A model generated the notes under the pieces. That model had not been told where the DNA came from and did not search any database. It saw only the letters and a list, made by a program, of their open reading frames with translations. Source: Acetobacter sp. 46_36 (lineage in GTDB: Bacteria > Pseudomonadota > Alphaproteobacteria > RF32 > CAG-239). From it: a DNA stretch of 15,813 bases. The stretch is from assembly GCA_001917135.1 (NCBI GenBank), contig MNTT01000001.1:2851-18663 (forward strand), given 5' to 3'. The translations under genes were made by a program, and so were the position numbers. This document shows, one piece after another, positions 7,324 to 14,270 of the stretch. How positions within the stretch are numbered: position 1 is the stretch's first letter; each line of letters starts with the position of its first letter.

Positions 7324-7749
7324 TTTGATTTATATTGCGGGAAAGTTCTTATCAAGACTTCTAATCTCAAATGTGATATTACAATAAAGCTGCATGGCTT
7401 TAACGAACAGATAAAAACCTTGTTTTGCGGCTATATCCAAGGCAAATGTGATGAAAAAATGTATAATGAACTAAAAGCTGAGATTGAACTTGAAAAAGAA
7501 AAATTGCAAAAGGATATGGACAGATATCTTGAGATTGATACCGAAACCGATGAAATATTGACAAATATCGCTGAAGTGGCTGCAAATGTTGGAAAATTCT
7601 TAAAAAGTCCGATTCTTAGCACGAAAAAAGAAATTTTGAGATTGATTTTATCGGACTGCAAAATTGAAGGAAAAAATCTTTGTTTTTCAATAACTAAACC
7701 GTTTGATAAAATGCTAAAAACGCCTGAAATTGACAAATGGTGCCGCTAG
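7324..7749 (+). pseudogene. C-terminal remnant of a large serine recombinase
   Basis: The open frame from 7324 encodes the end of a serine site-specific recombinase: a coiled-coil stretch with YIQGKCDEKMYNELKAEI, then LSTKKEILRLILSDCKIEGK and the typical close FSITKPFDKML. The N-terminal resolvase catalytic domain and the recombinase domain are missing; upstream there is an in-frame TAG at 7321 and no ATG start, and full-length members have roughly 450-550 residues. It is therefore a 5'-truncated relic. The last three codons and the TAG stop lie within the 3' end of the tRNA-Thr gene on the other strand, as expected for a recombinase adjoining its attachment site. A short protein from TTG 7420 is possible, but no function is expected. 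Confidence 0.75.
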
Positions 7750-7812
7750 TAAGAATCGGACTTACGACCCCGTCATTACCAATGACGTGCTCTACCACTG
7801 AGCTATAGCGGC
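7738..7812 (-). tRNA. tRNA-Thr (anticodon GGT)
   Basis: The minus strand folds as a cloverleaf: acceptor GCCGCTA with TAGCGGC, D-stem GCTC/GAGC, anticodon stem CGTCA/TGACG with loop TTGGTAA, T-stem GTAAG/CTTAC, discriminator A and encoded CCA. The anticodon GGT reads ACC threonine codons. The T-loop is TCCGATT, so position 55 is C instead of the nearly universal T. All stems pair perfectly, so it is probably functional despite this. The recombinase relic overlaps its 3' end. Confidence 0.93.
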
Positions 7813-7991
7813 ATATACAAACTGATAACCAATGACATGCAGAAACTTTGTACTACAGTTTCATCGGTTAACGGTTGTCAGAATAACCAAACTTTTTATA
7901 AAATCAACATAAATTTTCAAAATTATTTATTTTTTTCGCATTTATATAAATTTTCAGGCTTAAACAAATAATTTATTTGAAAAAAATTTCA

Positions 7992-7997
7992 TATAAT
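7992..7997 (+). promoter_or_regulatory. -10 element of the coiled-coil protein/dusB/trkA operon
   Basis: A perfect TATAAT lies 45 bases before ATG 8042. No good -35 is present at normal spacing; TTGAAA (7977-7982) is only 9 bases away. A palindromic AT-rich 15-mer (7964-7978) overlaps the -35 region, so an activator may be needed. Confidence 0.45.
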
Positions 7998-8041
7998 GTT
8001 AAATACGGATTTGTCAGTAACTTTTAGGGATGTCTTGCAAT

Positions 8042-10138
8042 ATGCCCAATAAAAAACATATAAATAAGCCGGAGCGGCCTTTTAAAACAAAGCCAATGAA
8101 TTTGGAAAAATTTCTATGGCTGCGCAAGAATTTTATTTATTGTTTAGCTCTGACTGCGCTTTTATGGATTGTCGGCATAAGTTATTATATTGACCATTTT
8201 ATCGGGTGGAACAGCATTTTTGCAATTGAACCGGCCGATTTCGGCTTTTTCGTTTTATCTGTAACGGTTCCATTGTTATTGTTGTGGTTTATCTTGGCGT
8301 ATATCGAAAGAAGCAGCAGTCTGGATGCCAACGCCGAATTATTTCAGAATTATATTGAAAACCTATTATACCCTGACGAAACTGCTTCAAAACAGGCAAG
8401 AGCCCTTGCTGCTACTTTACAGGAGCAGACACATCTTTTGCAAAAGGAAAATAAAACGGTTATTGAACAATCTGCAAAAATAAAAACAGATTTGGACGCA
8501 AGATTAGCAGAATTAAGCAATATTTTGCAGCTTTTGGACAGTTATTCAGCCAAGACATTGACGGATTTAAATGACGGCGTTAAAACTCTGGCAGATAAAT
8601 GCTCCTATATTACGGATAAAACAACCAATGCCGTTTACAATATACGCGAAAGTTCTGCGGAAATGGCCGAAAACGCTTCATTATTTCTTAGCCGCATCAA
8701 CCCTCTTTTAGATGAAATTTCTGCTCTGTCCTCCAATGTAAAGAATAATATTGCCGACAATAAGATTAATCTGACCGAAGTAAAGAACCAATTGGAGCAA
8801 AGCGCAGAAATCAGTCAGGCTCATATTGATAATATGTTAGCCAAGGCTGCCGAAAATACATTAAAAATCGAACAATCTTTTTACAAAACATCTGAAGAAT
8901 ATGACGCCCTATATAAACGCATGGACACAAGCATTTCAAGCCTGGAGGGACGGGTTGAAGAGCAAAAAAGACTTATCAGCACTCAAACCAAAGTTCTGGA
9001 CCATAATTCCGAACTTTTGGATAATAAGCTGTCAAAATACGGGAAAATTATATCACAAGAAATAGATAAACTGGTTAAAAATTCCGTGGAATTAGAAAAA
9101 ATCACAAAAAAACAAATTAGCACGCTTAAAAATGTTAATATGGAAACAGGCAAAGCCATCCACGGCATCGGCGATGTTTTTGACGAAAAGCGTTCAGAGC
9201 TTGAAAGACGCTGTGAATATGCGGTTAACAGTATGCAAAATGTCATTATAGCTATCAACAAGGAAACTGACAAATTGATATCCTTTACCAATTTAACACA
9301 AGCTAAAAATTACGATTTGCAAAATATTACAGAAACCATCGTCGATAAAATTGGCGACATCAGCGGAAAACTGGCATTAAAAACAGATGCGCTTAAAGAC
9401 AAAGCTGTTGAAGTTATTGACAAGTTCACAGAAGCCAGTGAGTTAATTACCCGCAGCACAGATAAGATAAATATGTCTTCCAATTTGGTGGTTACAAACG
9501 GAAAACAAGGCGTCAAGCTTTTGGAAGAGCAGAATTTTTATATAAACAATGCCATGACAAATATGGATTTGGTAAAGGAAAAGCTGGACAAACTGCGGCA
9601 AGATATCAAAAAATCGGCAGAAGAAGTAACGGCCACACTGGCGAATTACGAAAAGCAAATCGGACAATTTAATGAGTCCGGACAATTTAATGGTTCCATA
9701 AGTTCCGGAAAATCCAAAACTTTTACATCGGAAGCTGAACAGCAGGCTTCTGACATCGACAGAGAAAAGCTCATATACACGGCCAAAGAAATCGGAAGAT
9801 TTCTGCAAACGTTAGGTCTCAGAGCCGACAAGTTGTATGCAGGCGCGGATATTTTTGACCTGTGGGATGATTATCTCAACGGCAACAATTTGGCTTTCAC
9901 GAATTACCTGACAACAAGAATGACCAAAAAACAAATCGCATCTGTTCGCAAAGCATTTGACGATAATATTGATTTTCATAACCTTGTCATAAAATATCTG
10001 TTTCTTATGGATACTTTTATAAAAGAGATGGCAGCTCCAGCTGAAGAAAGCCGCGATGAATTAATCAATTTATCGGTAAACGCTTCGCTTGACAGAATGT
10101 ATTTTATTTTAATTAAGGCATTAAACAGTGCTGAATAG
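8042..10138 (+). CDS. Two-TM coiled-coil membrane protein, TipN-like architecture
   Basis: A 698-residue protein with two hydrophobic segments near the N-terminus (about 31-53 and 68-89), a very long heptad-rich, Lys/Glu/Asn-rich coiled-coil region (about 110-560), and a compact C-terminal domain (about 585-698) containing DLWDDYLNGNNLAFTNYL and a run of helices. This layout recalls the Caulobacter polarity factor TipN and related large alphaproteobacterial proteins. The resemblance is by architecture and remembered C-terminal motifs, so function is uncertain; a role in cell pole, division or envelope organisation is an inference. I prefer ATG 8042 over ATG 8030, because the TTTAGGG site directly abuts 8030 but is well placed for 8042. 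It is the first gene of an operon: its stop overlaps the dusB start by 11 bases. Confidence 0.8.
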   Translation: MPNKKHINKPERPFKTKPMNLEKFLWLRKNFIYCLALTALLWIVGISYYIDHFIGWNSIFAIEPADFGFFVLSVTVPLLLLWFILAYIERSSSLDANAELFQNYIENLLYPDETASKQARALAATLQEQTHLLQKENKTVIEQSAKIKTDLDARLAELSNILQLLDSYSAKTLTDLNDGVKTLADKCSYITDKTTNAVYNIRESSAEMAENASLFLSRINPLLDEISALSSNVKNNIADNKINLTEVKNQLEQSAEISQAHIDNMLAKAAENTLKIEQSFYKTSEEYDALYKRMDTSISSLEGRVEEQKRLISTQTKVLDHNSELLDNKLSKYGKIISQEIDKLVKNSVELEKITKKQISTLKNVNMETGKAIHGIGDVFDEKRSELERRCEYAVNSMQNVIIAINKETDKLISFTNLTQAKNYDLQNITETIVDKIGDISGKLALKTDALKDKAVEVIDKFTEASELITRSTDKINMSSNLVVTNGKQGVKLLEEQNFYINNAMTNMDLVKEKLDKLRQDIKKSAEEVTATLANYEKQIGQFNESGQFNGSISSGKSKTFTSEAEQQASDIDREKLIYTAKEIGRFLQTLGLRADKLYAGADIFDLWDDYLNGNNLAFTNYLTTRMTKKQIASVRKAFDDNIDFHNLVIKYLFLMDTFIKEMAAPAEESRDELINLSVNASLDRMYFILIKALNSAE

Positions 10139-11114
10139 CAAAATGAATAGTATCATCGGACTCAAAAGCAATGTTTTTCTGGCACCAATGGCGGGTATCA
10201 CTGATTATCCGCTACGAAAGCTGGTGGCAGAAAAAGGAACTGCAAACCTCTATTCGGAAATGGTTGCGATAAATGCTATCAGCCGCAGAAATCCTAAAAC
10301 ATATAGGATTGCCGATGTCAGAAACGAACCGTATCCGGTTATTGTACAGCTGGTGGGCAATGATCCTTATTTATTTTCTGAAGCAGCAAAGCTTGCTGCT
10401 GATTTAGGTGCATATTCTTTAGACATTAATATGGGATGTCCGGTCAAAAAGGTTGTCGGCAACGGTTCCGGCTCCGCCCTAATGAAAAATTTACCGCTTG
10501 CATCCAAGATTATTGAAAACACAGTCAAAGCCACTCCGCTAAAGGTATCCGTGAAATTTCGCAAAGGCTGGGACAACAATACGGTAAATGCTCCCGAATT
10601 TGCCAAAATGTGCGAAGACAGCGGAGCCTGCTATGTTACAGTTCACGGCAGAACGCGGGCACAAGGATATTCGGGGACAGCCGACTGGGATATTATCAGA
10701 CAAGTCAAAGAAGCCGTCAACATTCCGGTTATCGGAAACGGGGACATAACATCTCCTTATCTCGCCGGACAAATGCTCCGACAGACAAATGCGGACGGCG
10801 TAATGATTGGCCGCGGCGCATTGGGAAACCCTTGGCTTCCCGGACAGGTTCATGATTATATAACCTCACAAAAGGCTCCTTTACCTATACCTGTGGCCGA
10901 TATAAAAAATGCTCTTTTGCAACAACTCGCCGATATGGCCGATTTTTATGGCCAGGAAATGGCTGTTGCCATTTCACGTAAATTTGCCTGCTGGTACTCA
11001 AAAAACCTGCGTGACGCAAAAAAATTCCGCGAAACCTACAACAAAATTTATGATTATCGTGCGGCTCTCCGCGCTATTGAAGATTATTTTGCCCAACAAG
11101 AGAAGGAGTTATGA
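10128..11114 (+). CDS. dusB: tRNA-dihydrouridine synthase, DusB/NifR3 family
   Basis: This flavoenzyme reduces uridine to dihydrouridine in the D-loop of tRNAs using FMN and NAD(P)H. The TIM barrel (about 1-245) shows FLAPMAGITDYPLR, QLVGNDP, the catalytic-cysteine block DINMGCPVKKVVGNGSG (Cys104), SVKFRKGWD, VHGRTRAQGYSGTADW, and the phosphate-binding IPVIGNGDI and VMIGRGALGNPW. A helical tRNA-recognition domain follows to residue 328. The GTG at 10128 is chosen as start because AAGG lies upstream with usable spacing; the ATG at 10143 has none. The start overlaps the previous gene, so translation is probably coupled. trkA follows after four bases. In many alphaproteobacteria this gene (nifR3) heads the ntrBC-ntrYX-trkA cluster. 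Confidence 0.93.
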   Translation: MLNSKMNSIIGLKSNVFLAPMAGITDYPLRKLVAEKGTANLYSEMVAINAISRRNPKTYRIADVRNEPYPVIVQLVGNDPYLFSEAAKLAADLGAYSLDINMGCPVKKVVGNGSGSALMKNLPLASKIIENTVKATPLKVSVKFRKGWDNNTVNAPEFAKMCEDSGACYVTVHGRTRAQGYSGTADWDIIRQVKEAVNIPVIGNGDITSPYLAGQMLRQTNADGVMIGRGALGNPWLPGQVHDYITSQKAPLPIPVADIKNALLQQLADMADFYGQEMAVAISRKFACWYSKNLRDAKKFRETYNKIYDYRAALRAIEDYFAQQEKEL

Positions 11115-11118
11115 TACA

Positions 11119-12471
11119 ATGAAAATACTTATCGGCGGTGCAGGAAACGTCGGCCGCAGTATTGTCGACTACTTATCCCAAGCTAATAATGACATTATCG
11201 TTACGGATACCAATAAAGAACGGCTGGATGAATTGGCGAAAGAATTTGATGTTCAGACCTTGCAGGGCTCTATTTCACATCCCGGTATTATGGAAAAGAT
11301 GGGAGCTAAAGGCGCAGATATCTTAATTGCCGTTACAGATAATGATGAAGTTAATCTTGTCGCCTGCCAAGTTGCCCATACATTGTTTCAAATTCCGAAA
11401 AAGATTGCGAGAGTCGATTCCGAATATTTTCTCAATCCTTTGTGGAATACGTTGTATAGCGATAAAAATCTTCCGGTAGACTTGGTTATTTCTCCTGATG
11501 TCGAAATAGCCAAAGCGATTTTAAATCTGATAGAAATTCCGGGAACAACAGCTGTTTTTCCACTAGTTGACGAGAAACTTTACCTTTTGTCTTTTAAATG
11601 TTCGGACAAATGCCCTCTGATAAATACGGAAATCAATGAAATAAAAAAATATTATAACAGTCCCGTTATCCATATTATCCGCGAAGATAAAAGTTTTTTT
11701 GCCAAACCCAATGAAACTATTCATGCTGAAGACGAAATTTTCATCCTGGTAGAACGGGACAAAGTTTTTGATACGCTGCATGACTTTGGCATTATCGTTA
11801 AACAAAACGAAAATCTGGTTATGTTTGGAGGCAATGCAATTTCCTACTACATTGCAAGCGTTCTTGAAAAAGACGACAGTATTTCCAACTGCAAGATTAT
11901 TGAAGATGATAGCCGCATAGCCCAGGAACTGGCTGAAAACCTTAACGACACGCAAATTATAAAAGGCGAAATGATGAGCGATGCCATTCTGGAAGAAGCA
12001 GAGATAAAAAATGCAGATGTATCTGTTGCCGTTACGGAATATGATAAGGACAACCTTTTAGCTTCGCTCATTGCACGAAAATGCGGTGTATCCCATACCT
12101 TGTCACTGGTCAATTCCAGAGCTTTTGACAGTTTGATTGACAATGGGGAAGACAATGTTATCATTGACCGTTCATTGGTAACAACCTCTGCAATGCTTCA
12201 GGATTTGCGCAAAGCTAAAATTAACAATGCCTACAGCCTTAAACGGGGAATGGGAGAAGTTTGGGAAGTACGTATTGATGCAGACAGCATTAACACAGAA
12301 AAACGGATTGAAGATATCGGTCTCCCTGAAAAATGCAAAATTGGAGCGATTTACCGTAATGAAGAAATCATTTATCCCAAATCAGATGATAAAATTGAGG
12401 AAAACGATATTTTAATCGTCTTCGTTTCTCCCGCAGCAATGCGCAAAGCCGAAGAAATTTTCAGACTTTAA
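11119..12471 (+). CDS. trkA: Trk system potassium uptake regulatory protein TrkA
   Basis: A 450-residue peripheral membrane protein that gates the TrkH/TrkG potassium channel by binding NAD(H) and other nucleotides. It has the classical duplicated layout: RCK_N, TrkA_C, RCK_N, TrkA_C. The first Rossmann motif is intact (GGAGNVG at 6-12, with Asp30 at the end of the second strand). The second reads FGGNAIS (near residue 235), so two of the three glycines of GxGxxG are replaced and the second site may not bind nucleotide. Length matches E. coli TrkA (458). AGAAGGAG in the end of dusB provides the ribosome site and sets the start at ATG 11119. No trkH or hfq lies in the window, and no clear terminator follows. 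Confidence 0.93.
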   Translation: MKILIGGAGNVGRSIVDYLSQANNDIIVTDTNKERLDELAKEFDVQTLQGSISHPGIMEKMGAKGADILIAVTDNDEVNLVACQVAHTLFQIPKKIARVDSEYFLNPLWNTLYSDKNLPVDLVISPDVEIAKAILNLIEIPGTTAVFPLVDEKLYLLSFKCSDKCPLINTEINEIKKYYNSPVIHIIREDKSFFAKPNETIHAEDEIFILVERDKVFDTLHDFGIIVKQNENLVMFGGNAISYYIASVLEKDDSISNCKIIEDDSRIAQELAENLNDTQIIKGEMMSDAILEEAEIKNADVSVAVTEYDKDNLLASLIARKCGVSHTLSLVNSRAFDSLIDNGEDNVIIDRSLVTTSAMLQDLRKAKINNAYSLKRGMGEVWEVRIDADSINTEKRIEDIGLPEKCKIGAIYRNEEIIYPKSDDKIEENDILIVFVSPAAMRKAEEIFRL

Positions 12472-12538
12472 ATACACCGTTTAAAACAAACATATTACCC
12501 TGAACAGCGTTAAATTCAGAATATCTTCTATGTTTAAG

Positions 12539-13306
12539 TCAACGACTGCGCCGGGAACGCAATATATGTCCGATACCGTGAACAACGTCTCTGATTACGG
12601 TTCCTCTGTTATATTCCCCGTCACGAACCATATCTCTTCTGATTTCCCGATCCCGACTGCGATCATATGCACCGGTTTTCAATTTTTGTGAACTGATACA
12701 ACTGCGATATGTTGTCTGTTCATCCCGATCATAACGACTTGCGGCTTTTAATATGACATCTCCGGTTCGAATATCAACATAAGCTCCGGAATATTTTATG
12801 CTTAATCCGCGCGATAATTTCCGGTTATAGACATAATGCTCCTGATTCGGTGTACTAGCAACCATTTCGTTATGAATATAATTTCTGTCCTGACTGCGGT
12901 CATAAACTCCGACACCGAGTTTTTGTGATTCCAAACATGCATCAATCGTAGAGCGGTAGTCTTTATCATGAGGATACGCTGCTTTATATATAACATCACG
13001 GGTTTCATAATCAACATAGGCCCCTGTGTATTTTACACTCAATCCGCGGGACAACCGGCGGTCATATTCAAAGTTCCCATCATTGTAATCAGCATCTGAT
13101 ACACCATCTAACGGAAATTCTGCCGCCGGCTCCATACTTTCTTCCGGCAGAGCATACGCTTCAATTCGCGCCTCGGGAGCAGACGCAGTCTTTGCCTCTC
13201 CTTTGCCGGGCAGACTTACCAATGCAGCTATTCCAGCTGCTAATAATTCTTTTTTTAACAATGTCCTCCGACGATTTTTTTTAATTTTTTCGATACTATC
13301 AGACAT
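12539..13306 (-). CDS. Probable Tat-exported protein with two 79-residue repeats
   Basis: A 255-residue protein of no family I know. The N-terminus has a twin-arginine-type export signal: NRRRTLLKK (11-19, matching the S/T-R-R-x-F-L-K pattern), a hydrophobic stretch AAGIAALVSL (23-32) and a GEA site near residue 38. After an acidic linker come two tandem units at residues 79-157 and 158-226. Each has the core RxLSRGLS[VI]KY[ST]GAYVD, then DVI-x-KAA, a DRS-x-DR segment and exactly one cysteine (Cys124 and Cys203, 79 apart). The C-terminus is very basic (ILRSRRSR). AGGAG lies seven bases before the ATG, and a promoter-like pair stands upstream. It is convergent with trkA. A periplasmic location is inferred; the basic tail might contact envelope polymer or nucleic acid, but function is unknown. 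Confidence 0.8.
   Translation of the reverse strand: MSDSIEKIKKNRRRTLLKKELLAAGIAALVSLPGKGEAKTASAPEARIEAYALPEESMEPAAEFPLDGVSDADYNDGNFEYDRRLSRGLSVKYTGAYVDYETRDVIYKAAYPHDKDYRSTIDACLESQKLGVGVYDRSQDRNYIHNEMVASTPNQEHYVYNRKLSRGLSIKYSGAYVDIRTGDVILKAASRYDRDEQTTYRSCISSQKLKTGAYDRSRDREIRRDMVRDGEYNRGTVIRDVVHGIGHILRSRRSR
12629..13072 (-). repeat. Two tandem repeats of a 79-residue unit in the Tat-type protein
   Basis: The units are encoded at 12836-13072 and 12629-12835. They share the SRGLS, KY-x-GAYVD and DVI blocks and one cysteine in register. Similarity is clear at protein level but the DNA has diverged, so this is an old internal duplication. Confidence 0.85.
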
Positions 13307-13342
13307 TCAATTTCTCCTCTTCTGACTGTAAGGTTATGTTTT

Positions 13343-13371
13343 ATATTAACATATTTTTGCGATATCGTAAA
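13343..13371 (-). promoter_or_regulatory. Predicted promoter of the Tat-type repeat protein gene
   Basis: TTTACG (13366-13371) and TAATAT (13343-13348) on the minus strand are 17 bases apart. Transcription would begin near 13336, leaving a leader of about 30 bases with an AGGAG site. Confidence 0.5.
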
Positions 13372-13461
13372 GGATTTTTTTCAAAGAGCATATTAGCGTT
13401 TTTTTAATTATATTTCGCTTAATTTCCGCGAATTGCTTAACAAATAAATTATTTGGATTAT

Positions 13462-13494
13462 AAAAAAAACAGCCTTACAATTGCATTGTAAGGC
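13462..13494 (-). terminator. Rho-independent terminator after tRNA-Val
   Basis: On the minus strand a 10-bp perfect stem (GCCTTACAAT with ATTGTAAGGC, loop GCA) is followed by a run of eight T after TG. It begins seven bases behind the encoded CCA. Confidence 0.9.
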
Positions 13495-13500
13495 TTCTAT

Positions 13501-13577
13501 TGGTGGGCGTTGAGGGATTCGAACTCCCGACCCTCTCGGTGTAAACGAGATGCTCTAACCAGCTGAGCTAAACGCCC
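13501..13577 (-). tRNA. tRNA-Val (anticodon TAC)
   Basis: The minus strand gives a standard 77-base cloverleaf: acceptor GGGCGTT with AACGCCC, D-stem GCTC/GAGC, anticodon stem TCTCG/CGAGA with loop TTTACAC, T-loop TTCGAAT and encoded CCA. The anticodon TAC reads GTA (and by wobble other) valine codons. It lies downstream of the HU gene, an arrangement I recall from other alphaproteobacteria. Confidence 0.97.
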
Positions 13578-13681
13578 ATCTCATTAACAGATGATTTTAT
13601 AAATGATATTTTTTTAAATTGCAAGTAAAAAAAACAAAAATTTTGATAAAATTTTATTTACACTAAAAAACAATAACTTAT

Positions 13682-13714
13682 AAAAAAGCAGGCTTTTATA
13701 GCAAAAGCCTGCTT
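13682..13714 (-). terminator. Rho-independent terminator of the HU gene
   Basis: A 12-bp perfect stem (AAGCAGGCTTTT with AAAAGCCTGCTT) around a 5-base loop, followed by a T-run on the minus strand, 21 bases after the HU stop codon. Confidence 0.92.
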
Positions 13715-13735
13715 AAATCTGCAACTCTTTCAAAA

Positions 13736-14008
13736 TTAGTTTACTGCATCTTGAAGAGTTTTACCAGCTTTAAATTTCGGCTGCTTGCGAGCTTTAATTT
13801 TAATGGTTTCGCCGGTACGAGGGTTACGGCCGGTTGTAGCTGCACGCTTAGAAACAGCAAATGTTCCAAAGCCAACCAGACGAACTTCATCACCCGCTTT
13901 CAGCGCCTGGGTAATAGAAGAAATAAATGCATCCAAAGCCTTACCTGCATCAGCCTTTGTAAGACCAGCTTCACTAGCCATGCTAGCAATAAGTTCATTT
14001 TTGTTCAC
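13736..14008 (-). CDS. hup: HU-family DNA-binding protein
   Basis: A 90-residue histone-like protein that binds and bends DNA non-specifically and helps compact the nucleoid. The whole family pattern is visible: the N-terminal helices NKNELIASMASEAGLTKADA, the core strand VRLVGFGTFAVSKRAA, the DNA-grasping arm TGRNPRTGETIKIKARK with the conserved intercalating proline, and the C-terminal KFKAGKTLQDAVN. The start is GTG 14008, because AGGAG lies exactly seven bases upstream and the protein then begins at the usual residue. An ATG at 14023 would add five unusual residues and lies upstream of the ribosome site. It is a single-gene unit with its own terminator, followed by tRNA-Val. Confidence 0.96.
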   Translation of the reverse strand: MNKNELIASMASEAGLTKADAGKALDAFISSITQALKAGDEVRLVGFGTFAVSKRAATTGRNPRTGETIKIKARKQPKFKAGKTLQDAVN

Positions 14009-14027
14009 TGGAGGACTCCTCATAAAA

Positions 14028-14056
14028 AATTAACACAAAGTGAATTCTCTTCACAA
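14028..14056 (-). promoter_or_regulatory. Candidate promoter of the HU gene with inverted repeat
   Basis: TTGTGA (14051-14056) and TTAATT (14028-14033) on the minus strand are 17 bases apart. The inverted repeat GTGAA-N5-TTCAC (14040-14054) overlaps the -35 and spacer and could be an operator. The -10 is poor, so this is a tentative call. Confidence 0.35.
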
Positions 14057-14123
14057 TTAAATTTGAGGAGATTTTTTTAATTAAATCAAACAAAAATCAA
14101 TGTTACGCACAGGAAAAACCTTG

Positions 14124-14151
14124 AAAAACGGCGGTTTTCCGCCGTTTTTTT
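14124..14151. terminator. Bidirectional-looking terminator downstream of sdaA
   Basis: AAAAACGGCGG pairs with CCGCCGTTTTT around a TTTT loop, an 11-bp stem with A/T runs on both flanks, so it can end transcription on either strand. It probably serves sdaA, whose stop codon is about 120 bases away on the minus strand. No plus-strand gene needs it. Confidence 0.8.
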
Positions 14152-14270
14152 ATCTATTCCCGTTTTATCTAATTAATTTTAGCAGGAAAACGACTTTTCG
14201 CGAAAAAAATTATCAAGAGTTTCATTCCGAATCGCCGGTTTTATTCTGTTTGTACATTCGCTGCACAATA

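Noticed and set aside
7240..7370. Open stretch of about 40 codons upstream of the recombinase relic in another frame
   Set aside because: It could be a frameshifted upstream part of the recombinase, but the residues match nothing I recognise from that family, so I did not extend the pseudogene.
14195..14206. TTTTCGCGAAAA palindrome after sdaA
   Set aside because: Perfect but short, and located downstream of a gene and before its terminator; no regulatory role can be supported.
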